From assembly GCA_019843655.1 (NCBI GenBank), contig JACDQD010000104.1:2542001-2606000 (forward strand): a stretch of DNA of 64,000 bases, in the 5' to 3' direction. The DNA is from Lethocerus indicus. Lineage: Eukaryota; Arthropoda; Insecta; Hemiptera; Belostomatidae. The notes beneath the pieces were generated by a model. The model had not been told where the DNA came from, did no database searches, and was given only the letters and a program-made list of their open reading frames with translations. Position numbers and translations under genes: made by a program. The first letter of the stretch is position 1; each line of letters starts with the position of its first letter. Positions 22,001 through 34,567 of this stretch are shown one piece after another.

Positions 22001-24706
22001 GGTTTTATTGACATTTTTAAACCCATTTTCAATTCAAGCCACACAAGGAAAACTGGGACAAGCGACAACAGGAACAGCATATAACAGTGTATAACAAAAT
22101 AACTAATTGAATTTTGTACGAATAAATCACCTGTTAAATTGTCTAACCCTGACTTTTGAGATATTTATATTATTCGATCTTATTGTTTATTCTATAACAT
22201 ACATGTACAAAAAAAACTTCAAAGGAAATATCCACCGAAAATAATATTCTTTTTGAAAACTGTATTCAATTCACCTGATGTGCATGGTAGGAAAATCCGA
22301 CCAAATAATTTTAGCCAGAAAATTTGATCTTCAAGTATTTTTTTCAATTTATAGGAGGTAATGATTTATCTACGTTTCCATCATTCCTCTCTGAGCGGGC
22401 ACGTTAAATCCAGACTCATGGGTGCCTAATTCGAAAAATATTACTCTTCGAGATAGACCATGTCAAGTGCCATAATATATAGGTCTTTCGTGTGGTGCAT
22501 GTGAGGGTGGTACTGTTACATAAGTTGAGTCAGACCCTAACGGACAATGCTAGGTCCAGCAGGTAGGACACGACAGACTTTCGTAGTCGAATATTAAAAT
22601 CCGCCATTATTTTATGTATGCATAACGGGAAAGGCAATCCACTAGGAAACAGAATTCAGTTACCCGGCCGGCAATAAGGCCGACAACGGGCTCCGTACCG
22701 ATATCCGATCCAGTTATCCAAATTTCTCACAGCCGGTTACATATTCATGGTATTAGCAATGCGAGTTGAACATTTAACGTCAATACGTCGGGCAGGACTT
22801 TTGAGGCCAACAGAACTGGCATCCTTGGGACGCCTCGAACTGTTGAAGTTCAATGTTCGACTCCGCCCGTGAAGGTGTACGAACCACCTTGTAACGTATC
22901 TTTGAACATGAACTGATTGTTTTTATTTATTATTGCTATACATAGCGGAACCTATAAATGGGGTAGATATAATGAATTCTGAGGAGGTGGAATTATTACC
23001 AGCCAGTCATCTTTAGGTTTATTGTGGTTCCCCAGAGGATTTTCTGTTTTAGTAGTATCTCGGACCCCTATAATAATTTCGGGACACCTCGTACAATGTA
23101 CCGGAACAACGATGTTACCTAACAAAATAGGTAATGTAAAATAGTTGTCAGGTAATTCACGAGTGTGTAGACTTGACTAATCTAAGGAAAGCTCATACCG
23201 GTCTAGCATAGGACCTAATCAGTAGTTGGAGACAAAGAATGAAATGGATGATGATAAACAAAGGGAATACTGTAGAAACGTAGTTGTGAACGAGTATGTT
23301 ATCAAAGGAACAGAGGATAATTCAGTATAAAAGTATAAATTCGATAGCGAGCAGTGGATAATGGATTCGTTTCTAAACTTTCTACCGGATGAGTAGTGGT
23401 AACTACTGATAGCGAAAAAATAAAACAGAATACTGTGGCGCGTAGTTAACTTTCGTGTAAACATGTGACGTCTTTCAGTCGAATTTAGGCCTCCGAATTA
23501 TCAGCGTAGCTGCGTCTGGAGGAAATGACGCCTTAACCATGACATATATGCATCTGTTCTCACGGACCGCGTTGTATTGAGGGGCTGTTATCGGCTTTAG
23601 TGAAATCAATGCCAACGATTGGAATAACAATCTGGATATCGGTATAACAAATAAATTTGAACCAACTTATAGCCTCAGCGATTACATAAAGAACCCTACA
23701 CCTAATATACACACATCTATATGTTGAAATTATCTTTAAAGTTATTGGAAAAATGGACTATATTGTTAATAATTAATAATTCTGTTGTCTTATTTTCTTT
23801 TTTAATTTTCCGTTTACATCCAAACCCGAGAAGGAATATAATTTTCTTAATATTAACGTAGAAGACAATTTTGTGGATTGTAACAAAACAGACACATTTT
23901 TTCTAACAATTTCTAATGTTTCATAATTTTCTTTGCTGTAATAGTAGCAAATTGAACGCGTTTTCATGAATTCCTTAACCTGCAACAGCACACTTATTGT
24001 TATTACTCCGTTATATAAGGAATGGTGTAGCATGTCTTTGCGGAACTTCATTTTGATTCGAACCGAATATCAATAACGAGGGCGAGGCGTACACATAACA
24101 AGAAAGATTAGGCAGGAAAGCGATACGGTTGATTAGATTCCGAAACGGCGCGGTTCCCTCCACAGTCTTCCGTCTTCCGGAAACCGCTGTCGCCGTTGTG
24201 TTCAACCGGTTTGTATTACACGTTTCGTAAAAGCTTCGAGGAAGAGCAGCTTCGAGGAGTTTGTCGAAACGGAACGTTAACGGGGGCAGGGAGCCGGCCC
24301 GCTCGCCACGCCAGCCAGAGCGTGTCCACTCCTCGAGAGAGCGCCAGCCGTGAAACGTTGCGTCCCCTCAAGATACTGCCAACTCCGCTGCTATTCCCTA
24401 GCCAGAGACGGACCCGCTAAGATAAATGAACGATTCATAACATAGTTCAAACAGTCAGGGACATCGCTCCAATAACTGAATCCATTTACTCTGAATTTCG
24501 TGATTTCGTACTGAGGCGGGGGACATTCGACAGATATGCCCGCATTGAGTAAAGAAAATGTCCTGTATATAAAACAATATTCAGAACTTGGTCCCACAAA
24601 AATTTATATATTTAAATTTAATATACTTGTTTGGAGCTCCGCTAGTTTTGGAATGTTACATCTCGTACGGTCGTCTATCTCCTCTGGCTGAAAAGTCCTA
24701 TTCCAG
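16077..24706. other. intergenic, no gene confirmed
   Basis: AT-rich DNA with GC-balanced islands near 18,700-18,960, 19,560-19,760, 20,400-20,660, 22,640-22,900 and 24,120-24,420. A minus-strand GTAAGT donor-like sequence lies near 19,013-19,018 but no matching exon is clear. The 24.2-kb island has a repeated AGCTTCGAGGA block (around 24,232-24,260). No domain-bearing frame was seen on either strand. Confidence 0.45.
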
Positions 24707-24847
24707 AGCGGTTTCGGCTTCTGCCCGTCATCAGCAGCGTTCGACCAGTAAATCGGTGAGGAAGTTAGGCAAAGCTAATTACCAGTTGACCGGCATAGAC
24801 AATCGGACCGAGAACGGAATCAAGAAGCTGGCCAAGTCCCCGATGCA
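24707..24847 (+). CDS. candidate internal coding exon, function unknown
   Basis: A 141-nt segment sits between a plausible branch/pyrimidine region ending CTATTCCAG and a strong donor GTGAGTG. It is open in one frame with symmetric phase 2 at both ends, encoding 47 residues that include RHQQRSTSKSVRKLGKANYQ and end TENGIKKLAKSPM. Roughly two thirds of third codon positions are G or C although the neighbourhood is AT-rich, as in the ImpL2 exons. The peptide is basic and Ser-rich, with no domain I recognise. The host gene is unknown; no partner exon was identified. A chance combination of splice-like sites is the alternative. Confidence 0.3.
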
Positions 24848-27800
24848 GTGAGTGATTCACTCGCTACGGCGACGCCCCAGATTGTTTGAACAGCGTTATG
24901 ACCCACTCATTTACGGGGCCCGTGCCTCGGGAAGGTCAGCCGTTATATCTCAAACAGTGCTCTATTTACTGGCGGAATGCTATTGACGGTGGCGAGAAGC
25001 TGAAACTTGCTCTGCGATAAGACCGAGTAGTGAATAGATATAATTACGCTGGTAATCCAGTGGTGGGTGACGTGAAACATTTAAAGGAACTTCCAGTTTT
25101 CGCAGTTTATCGGATATTTTTTGAAGAGATTAGATTCGATATTTTTCCATTAAATTTATTAATATATTATATATAATAACTATTCATTATTTGTAAAATA
25201 TGTTTCCGATAAAATAATATTTTCTCAATTTTACTCAGATAAATATAAAAGTGCATTATATATTTAAAACACTCGAAATCGTAAATGTGAATCTTGATAT
25301 GAACCACGCTATTACGGCTTCCGTTCCCACGTCTTATTTCCCTTAGAAAGTCGAACAGAGAAATCTTCATAACATTTCTTTCCTGAAAGGACGGAAAATA
25401 TTTTAACACGAGTTTATATCTGGGACTTTTGTCCTAATCTAATTATTCTGTGGATTTTATATTCGGGCCAATAATTAGCATGCATTTCCAATGTTCAGAA
25501 ATTAATTCATTATATATTAAAAGAAAATATTAAGTTACAATGAAAAATTGCAGAACTTATATTTGTTTGAATCATCGACTCGGCAAATTGAATTGCTTCC
25601 TGCCGCAATAATTATATTGTATCGAATAATCTATCGGTATAATAGTAATAAATCAGACGAATTATACGTGTAAGACACTGAGTGCAGATTACTGAATTAC
25701 TTTAGAGGAACACCCGTTAAATGAGACAGACCTTTAATAACATTAAGGGAATATAATACAATGTTAGTTGTCTTATAAAACGATCAAATAAAATATTATA
25801 GCAATAGAAAGTTATAGTTTCTTGGGCGTTGGTTTACAACAAGGAAGATGACTCAAGTGTTCTCAACACGATTGTGTTGCATTTTCCTGAGGAATGCGGG
25901 AAATCCAACTTAACTCAGGCCGGGCGGGCTTTTTTCTGTTTCGTCGGTCCCTTCTAAAAATACTGCTTCTCTTTTGTCGGACGATCTTCCTTGGTCTCTT
26001 AGTCATGTAAACCGCCAACGCATGCGATTGTGGATCAGAAAATAAGTACGACATACCCGAACGATTTGAATACCTTTATAATTATGAGTGCCCATGTGCG
26101 AAACGTCGTTGCTGCGTTACCAGTAAACCAAATCTAACTTGAACAGAACATATGTTTATCATTACAGAACATGATGCAATAAATTAGAAACAAAACAAAT
26201 CATTTTGGAATTCCCTTAATACTCATAGTAATGATAACCCCAACGATTCATATCTCTTTAAATTTCTCCTTTTTGAAATTAAAATTTTTTTTAACACGTA
26301 TATTCAGTGTCGCGTTACTACGAACGAAATTACTAAGATAGAACTTAATGGGTACTCCCATGTCAACCCAAAAGCTTAATCGAAAGTTAAGGTATTATCG
26401 CCAACGCTATTTTCCTACTCCTTTCGCTAGTCCGGCCAAGTTTCGGACCGGTTTCAGTGTGGTGCTATAAGAAGACTACACCGAGTTCCGACACGCCTTA
26501 GTATGAATTTACCCCGATACTTTAGAAAAACTAGTACCTGTTGTAAGAAGCCTGAACCAATTTAGTCCCGGGCCGAACGAGAGAGAATAATTTCAAACCG
26601 CCAAGTACAAAATAACAAACGGGACAAACAATTACATAACGCATTATATATACTACATTATACAATATTAAATTATTTTGTTAGTTTTAGATCCATATTA
26701 AACAAACGTCATTGCTTGTTTGTTAAGCACTTTGTTATTTATTTATATTTCCCATGAAATAAAGTTTGTGAACCTTTGCCAGTAATTCGTAATCAAGCGA
26801 TTATATTGTAAATTTTCGTTTTTACACATTAATTTTAGCAATGTTTTTTTATTTCAGATGTAAAATCTAATTTCCGGTTTTTAAACTTCAATTAAAATAT
26901 TGCGAAGCTAATGCCTTTGTGCAGAGTAAATTAAGAATAATTGCTTCTAGAATAAACCTTTAACGGTTCACCACCGGACGATGATGTTCCTCTTCCGGCC
27001 CAGAGTTAAAAGTTGTGCGCAGTATTAATATTCCGATGGTTCACACTCGACATTAGTTGATCAAAGGAGCAAGTATTGAAGAATGTCGACAACTATCTGA
27101 GTAAACATTAGTCATGCTGCAGGGAAAACTTGGGAGTGTAAGTTAGATTGTTTGAATAAAGAAACTGGGAGGTTCCTATAGCTAGACTTGTAGCCTTTGA
27201 GGACCAAATATAGAACATAGAATTTTAAATGTTCTAGAACTCAATTCGGCGTATCATACTAATTGTTCCGGTTGATTGAAACTTGTAAAATCGCTGAGAT
27301 TGAAACTATCAAAACAGAAGGAAGTACTCCCAATGGAGAGAGAATAATCATTCTTATACGACGTAAATTAATTTTGAAATAATGATGGGATTAACGCTAT
27401 TAAATTTATACAGTTGAATCATACTATAAAAACTTCCGCATTATGCATATTCATCTTACAGACTCTGCTATAACGTAAGCAAAGGTCTAATTTTTTTACT
27501 TACTGGTCTCTTTATTGACGGTTTTGTATGCCATTGTGGGATCCTGTACATCACAGGTTTACAAAGTATTTATCAAAGAACCTACGAATTTTCTGCAGTG
27601 TCACGGGAATCGGATCAAAACACGATAAGCATGAAACCGCTGCATTAATCTGAAATAAGTGATGGGGATTGTCACATAGGTCAGTCACCCATGGAACCAC
27701 CAGAGGTTTTTTCCGGCTTCCCGATGGCTTTTATATTCCTCCATTAGGTAATCTCTACTATTTATTTACAATTTCCACAGGCGTGAGTATTCAAGGTATA

Positions 27801-30800
27801 ATTGTATGGTCAAGATGATTAGCAGAGATCTATTTCTATTACTCAGTAAAGTTGCAAGGGCCGGAAGTTGCAGGACGTTCGCAGCGATGCCGACGTATAT
27901 TAATTCAATTGCACGGACGTCATCGGTTGCCTCGGATTCCGTCCGCGTTTTTATTCAACTTTCTTAGAAAGGAAGGTCACTTGCAATTTATTATTCGCCT
28001 GAACGCGGCGCACTGTTCTCCCCGTTCGCCCCTCAACCGATCCCGAATTGAGGTCATCACGCCGACAGGTCCCAAAGGGGACTATCCCTTTGGTTCGTTC
28101 AAATTCTAATTTTGAATTAGAGTATGTACAACCAACAAACGTGTACAACGAACGTTCAACACGGAGATTGAACGCACTAAAGAAAATATTTTTTATTGCG
28201 CCATTGACAAATAGATCTAAGGCTTATATTTTAGATGTAATGAATAGTTGTAAAACAAAATTTCGATCGAATTTTATTGCGAACATGTGCCAAACGCGGA
28301 ACGTTAAGCACCCTCACAGCGCTATGGGATTATGGGACAATAACCTCGAGGACATTTTTAACAAAACAGTTCAGAGCAAAATGAACTGAATGAATTCTAT
28401 TATTTTCGGGTTATCACCACCTTATACTTTCACTATGGAATCAAATAAGCTTGGAGTAGATTATAGCAGTTCATGAGACTTATAATGTTCGTCAGGGCTT
28501 CCTGTCCAAACAAATTCCTTTTAAACCCCCGAAGGGTCTTCGATTTGGCACAAGCGTCTCTCTCCCTCCAACGTGGTAAGAAAAAGACCGTTCAAGATGT
28601 CGGATACTCTGGACATTTCGAGGAACCGGCACACAAGACCTAGAAAACATCTGCGGTCTCGCGTGGGCCGATTTCTTAGGACTGTTGCGAAGGAAGGCAT
28701 CAATCTAAAATATGGGAAAAGTGTTATTAAGAGTGTTGTGCTGGGAGTTATTAGTTCTGAACTTAGTTGAACGGACGAATGGAATGATAAATGTTCCTTT
28801 AGGTTCAGTTTCTAACGTCTTCATTGGAGCATTTCATCGAACTGTCACCGCTATGATTAGCAACAGTAATCTATAATTTGACCGCTTCCTCCACACAGTA
28901 TGAACACATAGCAGTGAGCAGTTGAGAAGTTCTAGCTATCACATGCGCTATTTTTTGTTCATCGATGAACACGCAATATTTCTACGTTCAATTCTACAAA
29001 TCACTGTAGATAGTCAACATCGGGATCACTCTCACTCTGCTGCAGAAGTTGTAAACCTAATTGCATCAATATTTTGTGGTTAATGACCCATCTTCCATCA
29101 CCTCTTGGGTAATTTCACCGGAATTTTAGTATCAGTTGTCATAGAAACAATTATAGTTGGTACATCAATGGGGAGCATTGTTCCACATTCGAGCATAAGT
29201 ATTTTTTCAAGGGTGTGACGTATATATTATTCATGCAACTTGTGAAACCACATCTTATGAACAAAGTCACAGCTCTTGTCATAAGCCACCATTATTCTAA
29301 ACATAAGCACCAAATGCCTGATTAGTATTAATAAATATTCTCGAACTGCTTAGTATTCGGACAGTGAGTGTCTTTGTTACCGATTTTTTTTCAGAAATAT
29401 CACGCCATTCCAAGAAATAATTTGGTAATCGATGAAATTATTTTCCAGATTAATAGAGTTATGGTTAAAAGCAACCATTTTGTTATCTCTCCAGCATAGC
29501 TGCCTTCTAATGGATATTTACGATATTACTTTGTGCAGGAAAAAATAGAGACATGTATTATTTCAGCGAAATGAATAGGTTCACATTAAAACACTACTAT
29601 ATAACATTAATTGAAATCATTTGCGATAATACCAGGTGTAATTCTAGTCTAGGTTATATATCTAGGTAGATTAATAAATCTATATTTCATTTAAACAAAT
29701 GTGTATTTGTTTCAAATAATTTTGATTACACCGACATATTTTTTGTTATAATTTGTTATAATAACCAGGTTTGTCAACAAGGTTTTGACTACTTGTCGGC
29801 TAGAAGCCACAGATATTAGTTTTGTTATTTATATTGTTTTAAAAATACTTCATTTAATACCGTTAATCTTTTAATACGTACCGTTGATTACAAATAAATG
29901 AAGACTAACATAGCTATGGTTTGCGCATTCAGAAGTCTGTGCTGACAATTAGGTATATTTTGCGAAAATGTCGGAGCGTTTATCCCGACACTTTAATCGC
30001 TTGTGGAACACTGTTCATTTCGACCCGGCGGGCAATTCTGCTGGCAAACTTGCCGCGCAAGCGATTTCAAACCGGTACCAACTTTGAATATTTCTGTTTT
30101 GTAAACAGAAATTAAATGCCTACGGCAATCGCCGCCCGTCTACTTAGTCGGCTTTTTCATTGCGGAAGAACTGGACTCGAATTAGCGACGGTTGCGTTTT
30201 TTCGAAGTGCGACAACCTCACCTATCTTTCATATTGTAACACTTTCTTCGGAACACGATGGCGGAATTTTCTATTTCATAATTGTATTTTATTGTTTTGT
30301 AGGAATTATGTTCGGGGTAGTTATCTAATCGTCACGAACATCGTTATTGTAGTAACAGTAATAATGAGAAAACTTCATCAGTACGCGATATTTGTAAGTT
30401 CTTCACTGCATTACTGGCGAGATTCTGCTAACGGTGATGAAATATCCGGTCTAGTTTAGGACCAATTTGGCGCACGGTGACAGAAGATAGTATCACTGAT
30501 GATATTCGAGACCGTCAAGAATTTCAAAGGGGCACCTTAAGTTCATATCAATAAACCATTCATAGGAGTTTAGTACTGCTTAGTTACGATTTTAGGTAAT
30601 ATTTTTTATTCAACAGCTACAGCTAGTGTAGATCTGTCGTTAGAGGGTGCAATACAACAGATTCAATGTAATTAAACAATTAGTGGCCGCAGTAATTGTA
30701 ACGGTGCGCTTTTAGCGCCAACAACCCCCTGCCATATAGAAATTATGGCCCCTTCCCTGAAACGCGTCTCAGGAGTCAATCCAAGTCCTTGACACCTTTT

Positions 30801-31592
30801 CGGCAATTCTTTTATTCAGCTTAGCGCCTGTGGACCTGACGCCCGGATTCCTAATCAATTTCGCCACGTGCAACAATCTGACAGACGGTCATTGGAAAAT
30901 ATTTCGATAATAAAGTTTGGGGGTAACGAGAGGGTAAAGAATGACAGATTTTCTCGCTAGACGAGTATTTGAACGTACAATTCAAATTCGGTTTCATCCG
31001 GGTCACATATTGTAAACATTTTGATCAGGAGTTTAATACGCCTCTATCATCTTAATTGCTCGTGTGTTCATAATTTCGTCACTGTGCAAACGATTTGCAA
31101 CTATGCAATCAAAACAATATTCAGTAGTCGTCATTGTTTTTATATAACAGATAATTTATTATCTCATTGAGATGAATGATTTCAACGCGATAGTTGACGT
31201 TTGTGTTTTTTTTGAGGATTGTTTATGTTGTATAAAAGAATATCTAATTTACGCAATTATGAATTTCCATTTAGTCGAGGACTGATGCGTACAATTGTGC
31301 CTTCCTATCAATACATTACATAATGATATATTGATGACAATTATTATCATCGTGATGACCGTTAAAATAGTTATAGTTACTCTGTCAAACTATATTCCTG
31401 TTTGTTTTAATGTAACTAATAATAAGGTAAAGAGGGGAGAAAGAATCATTTCTTATTGTTGCGAAACATTGTACTAAAATTTCATCACTCTCGGAAATTG
31501 ATCTAGGACCGGATAGTAATAAAACCTGGGTCCGCATTGAACACATATAGGGTTACAGTAACTAAATATATACTGGAGCTACGCGTTATTAT
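24848..31592. other. intergenic, no gene confirmed
   Basis: Mostly AT-rich. Islands lie near 24,850-25,060, 27,850-28,110 and 28,520-28,700. Small perfect stems: AACAAAC/GTTTGTT at 26,701-26,724; CCAAAGGG/CCCTTTGG at 28,072-28,093; AAACAAAT/ATTTGTTT at 29,693-29,712. The frame at 28,600-28,770 starting MSDTLDISRN is open but has unremarkable codon use and no domain. Confidence 0.45.
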
Positions 31593-31613
31593 GGGCGGGT
31601 GGGGTGGCCGGGG
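31593..31613 (+). other. G-quadruplex motif
   Basis: Four G runs of 3, 3, 4 and 4 with loops of 1, 1 and 5 nt on the plus strand, inside a GC-rich island (about 31,590-31,900). It satisfies the canonical G3+N1-7 rule with very short loops, so it should be among the more stable kind. Confidence 0.75.
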
Positions 31614-34411
31614 TATTAACATGGCCTAGTAAGCGATACTCGATAATGAAAGAGATCTACCGATTTAGTGAGCGGTTGCGGTATGGGCGGCCCCTCTTAG
31701 GGCCGGTGCCCAGGGGTCCTGTTTCCTAGACGACGATGAAACACCCTCGTTCGGTTGTTTAAACACCCGGCCGGACGAAAGGGAAGATGAAAAAAGAAAC
31801 CTGTGCCCGGCTAGCAGAGTTCGGTGTGCCTACGTGAGGCCGGTCTGGTAAGAGGGATCGGCTCCCCCCCGTTGAGTTACTTCGGCCCACTAATATCACC
31901 ATTTAGGGCCGTTTCGGAAGGTCTAATTACTTAGTCTGTATACCTCTTAAAAGGTCTACAACTTTGATTCGTATATAAGTGTCTGAGTGTTCGTAACATT
32001 ACGAGTTGTTACGTTCACAGATTCTGTGAAGTAGCATCGAGTAGGTTTTTTCGAATCCAAACAGATGCGTAAGTAGGTATGATGTTAAACTGAAGTAATC
32101 GTCCATATTTACTGCTTCCAATTTTATCGTAGTTATTTGTGGACACTTTTTTATTGTTATTAAGAGTATGATTATTATTTTTTACACTTTACTGTTTTAG
32201 ACATGTTGAGCTATTATTCTAACTAGGTTACGCCAGTAACATGGCGTATTCCACACAACAATAAGAGAGATTTTCGCCCTTACTGGAGAGAGATTGAATT
32301 AATAACCGCTTCGTAACACCGAATGATTGCTAGACCGAATATTTGAATAGAGGGCTGAGTGACGTGGAATTTGAATTTCCCTCGCGTCATAGAAATGGCA
32401 TTATCCTTAAGAATTTTGTTTCACCATCGGCGTTGGTCCTTGACTCGATTTAAATTTTTCACAGTGTAAAAACGTAGCTCTAACACGTGAGCCGGCCAAG
32501 AAGGGAAACTGCGCTTTCATCAACCTTTCCATTGGTCCATATGCACCGACTGTGGCTCGGCTTCTGTTGCAACTCTTCTGAGATAAATCACGTACGGAAA
32601 TTCTTTGTAAAAGCGATAGGGTTTTGTTCCAATTTTTGTACTATATTTTATATTTCTTGTAAATTATGTTAGGTAGCCAGTTTTCAAAGGAAAAAGCTTG
32701 GGGTTTTCAGAAAAATTAGAGTTTTAATAATTTAAAACTTGAGGAGAGAGACAGTTTCTGGGAATCTTGTTTCCTTATCCTTTATTTTACTATATGCCCT
32801 GTCAAATCAGCGTTCCGTCTCTGATAATGCTGGTATTTTTAAATAAGCTATTAATAATTTATTGGCGAACATGAAGATGAACATCTCCGGAGGAAAACCA
32901 ATTATAAAACTTGAGTCAGGATATTCTAATACTTCTGGCAAGAAAGCGGAGTAACTGGAATGTCGTGAAGATATAATATTACTAAAACTTTTATTCCATA
33001 AACTTTTTGAATGCAAATGTACTGCATTTGGTGTCTGTGCATGCATTCATGTTACCCTATAGAAGCGATACAGGTATAGTAGGTCAACAGTTAGTATTTG
33101 GAGTGAGTCAACTGAATATTGAAATTGTCAGATTATACAGACAGACTCAGTCGGGCCAGAGGGATTCGAATGATAAACTGTTGAATTCCTAATTGTGGTT
33201 TCATTTGAATAGGCCTGCATTCGATTGCTGCAGAGCATTTCACAGCCATCTTAATCAAATGAAAGCTCCTGGTCCGTTTACAAGACTGGTGCGAAATTTC
33301 AATTTCAGGATTTTACTCAAAATGCATTTCTTAAAAACCAGTTTCTACTCTTATGAAGCCAAAATTGATATAATCTACTAGATATACTACTTTTGTAATG
33401 CTTTCGTAATAAATGTATTCCGATTTTTCAGGTTATTAAATTGGAAGGTCTTAAAATAAAAGTATAAAGTGGACTGATCAATATTGTCAATAAGGATTTT
33501 TAAATATCCTTTCACATCAACGACAACTTTGATAGAGGCGATGAATAGAACATTAGTAACTAGTGAGAGTATTCCTACAATTTGAAAATATGTTCCAGTC
33601 TCATATTGAAACATACCATTATCTCCTCGAAATTTAGGCCTCAAAGGAGAAATGCTACCGAGCTGGCTTAAGTTCCAATTTATTCTTGATATCCTGATGG
33701 AAATATTGGATGTTGTGGCCCTCAATATATTTCCTTTCCGAAAATGAGCCAGGCCTCCTTTTCTTGAAATGGGTTTATTTACAAATGTAATAAGAAAATG
33801 TTCAAAAAAGAGGTCGACTACATGCTTTGATGTTGAGAGAGGTCTGCCACCTCGGAGCCAATTTGTTCAATAGGTAAATTCTTTTCCAACATTACTCTTA
33901 TTCCACTTTACTTATTATAGCTTCTTGAATTTATAGTTACTGATGACATCATCGTATTTTATTACATTAACCAATTCAGAAAACGCTATCGACACTAAAA
34001 TGATTAAAAGCTTATTATTTGAGCCGGTAATGTATTCTAATGTATTTTGGACAGGATCTTCCAAGGACTAATTTAATTAGAATTTAAAATATTAAGTGTT
34101 TTATAAACAGGACTAAAATAAAACTAAGATTTTTATAAAACTACGAAAATTAATAAATATGGCATTAATGATCATTTATCTTTCTGTTTACGGTATATCC
34201 TTTACAAAATTGATAACAACCGGACCCCATCGCGGTTCTTGGGACGGACCACAAAGAATACCCTAAAGAATCAATGAGTTTCAAAAAGACGAGTCGTATC
34301 ACAAGATTATTTGTACAAGGGGGAATCGTAGCACCGGTAAACTGGGAGTGTGTTCTAGATAGGGAGAGTAACAGAGGGGCCGTGTGTGTGAGCGCGGTGA
34401 ACACGAGGGTA
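31614..34411. other. intergenic, no gene confirmed
   Basis: GC-rich until about 31,900, then AT-rich. An octamer ATGCAAAT (POU-type site) lies near 33,010. No supported coding exon. Confidence 0.45.
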
Positions 34412-34476
34412 TGACGTCACTCCGACGTGACTTTGGGCTCGTCCTCACGAGCGGCAACAAGTTAATGGCCTATAAA
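34412..34476 (+). promoter_or_regulatory. candidate CRE-TATA core promoter
   Basis: A perfect palindromic CRE, TGACGTCA (34412-34419), is followed by a second ACGTGAC-containing sequence and then TATAAA at 34471-34476. The expected start is near 34,500. Seventy bases further on is a consensus donor. CREB-type sites near a TATA box are typical of neuronal and inducible genes. The ordered combination is seen; transcription is inferred. Confidence 0.4.
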
Positions 34477-34523
34477 CCTCCTCCTCCTCCTTCTCCTCCT
34501 CCTTCTCCTTCTCCTTCTACTTC
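34477..34523. repeat. CCT/TCC trinucleotide-rich tract
   Basis: Imperfect CCT and CTT triplet run on the plus strand directly after the TATA box, followed by a short CA run at about 34,536-34,548. In the candidate transcript it would fall around the start site and 5' leader. Translated, it gives the Pro/Ser-rich open frame seen here, which I do not treat as coding. Confidence 0.85.
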
Positions 34524-34567
34524 CCCTCCACACGAACACACACACACAGACACCCGCACGGTGCCCG
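34500..34567 (+). other. candidate non-coding first exon
   Basis: From the inferred start about 30 nt below TATAAA to GCCCG/gtgagt (donor at 34,568). It contains no ATG. A pyrimidine-rich acceptor TTTTATATCAG near 34,680-34,690 is the nearest plausible partner, followed by an ATG starting MASKENIYQ; this continuation is speculative. Confidence 0.3.

Noticed and set aside
22780..22880. tRNA/SINE-like B box (GTTCGACTCC)
   Set aside because: No matching A box at proper spacing and no cloverleaf can be folded around it.
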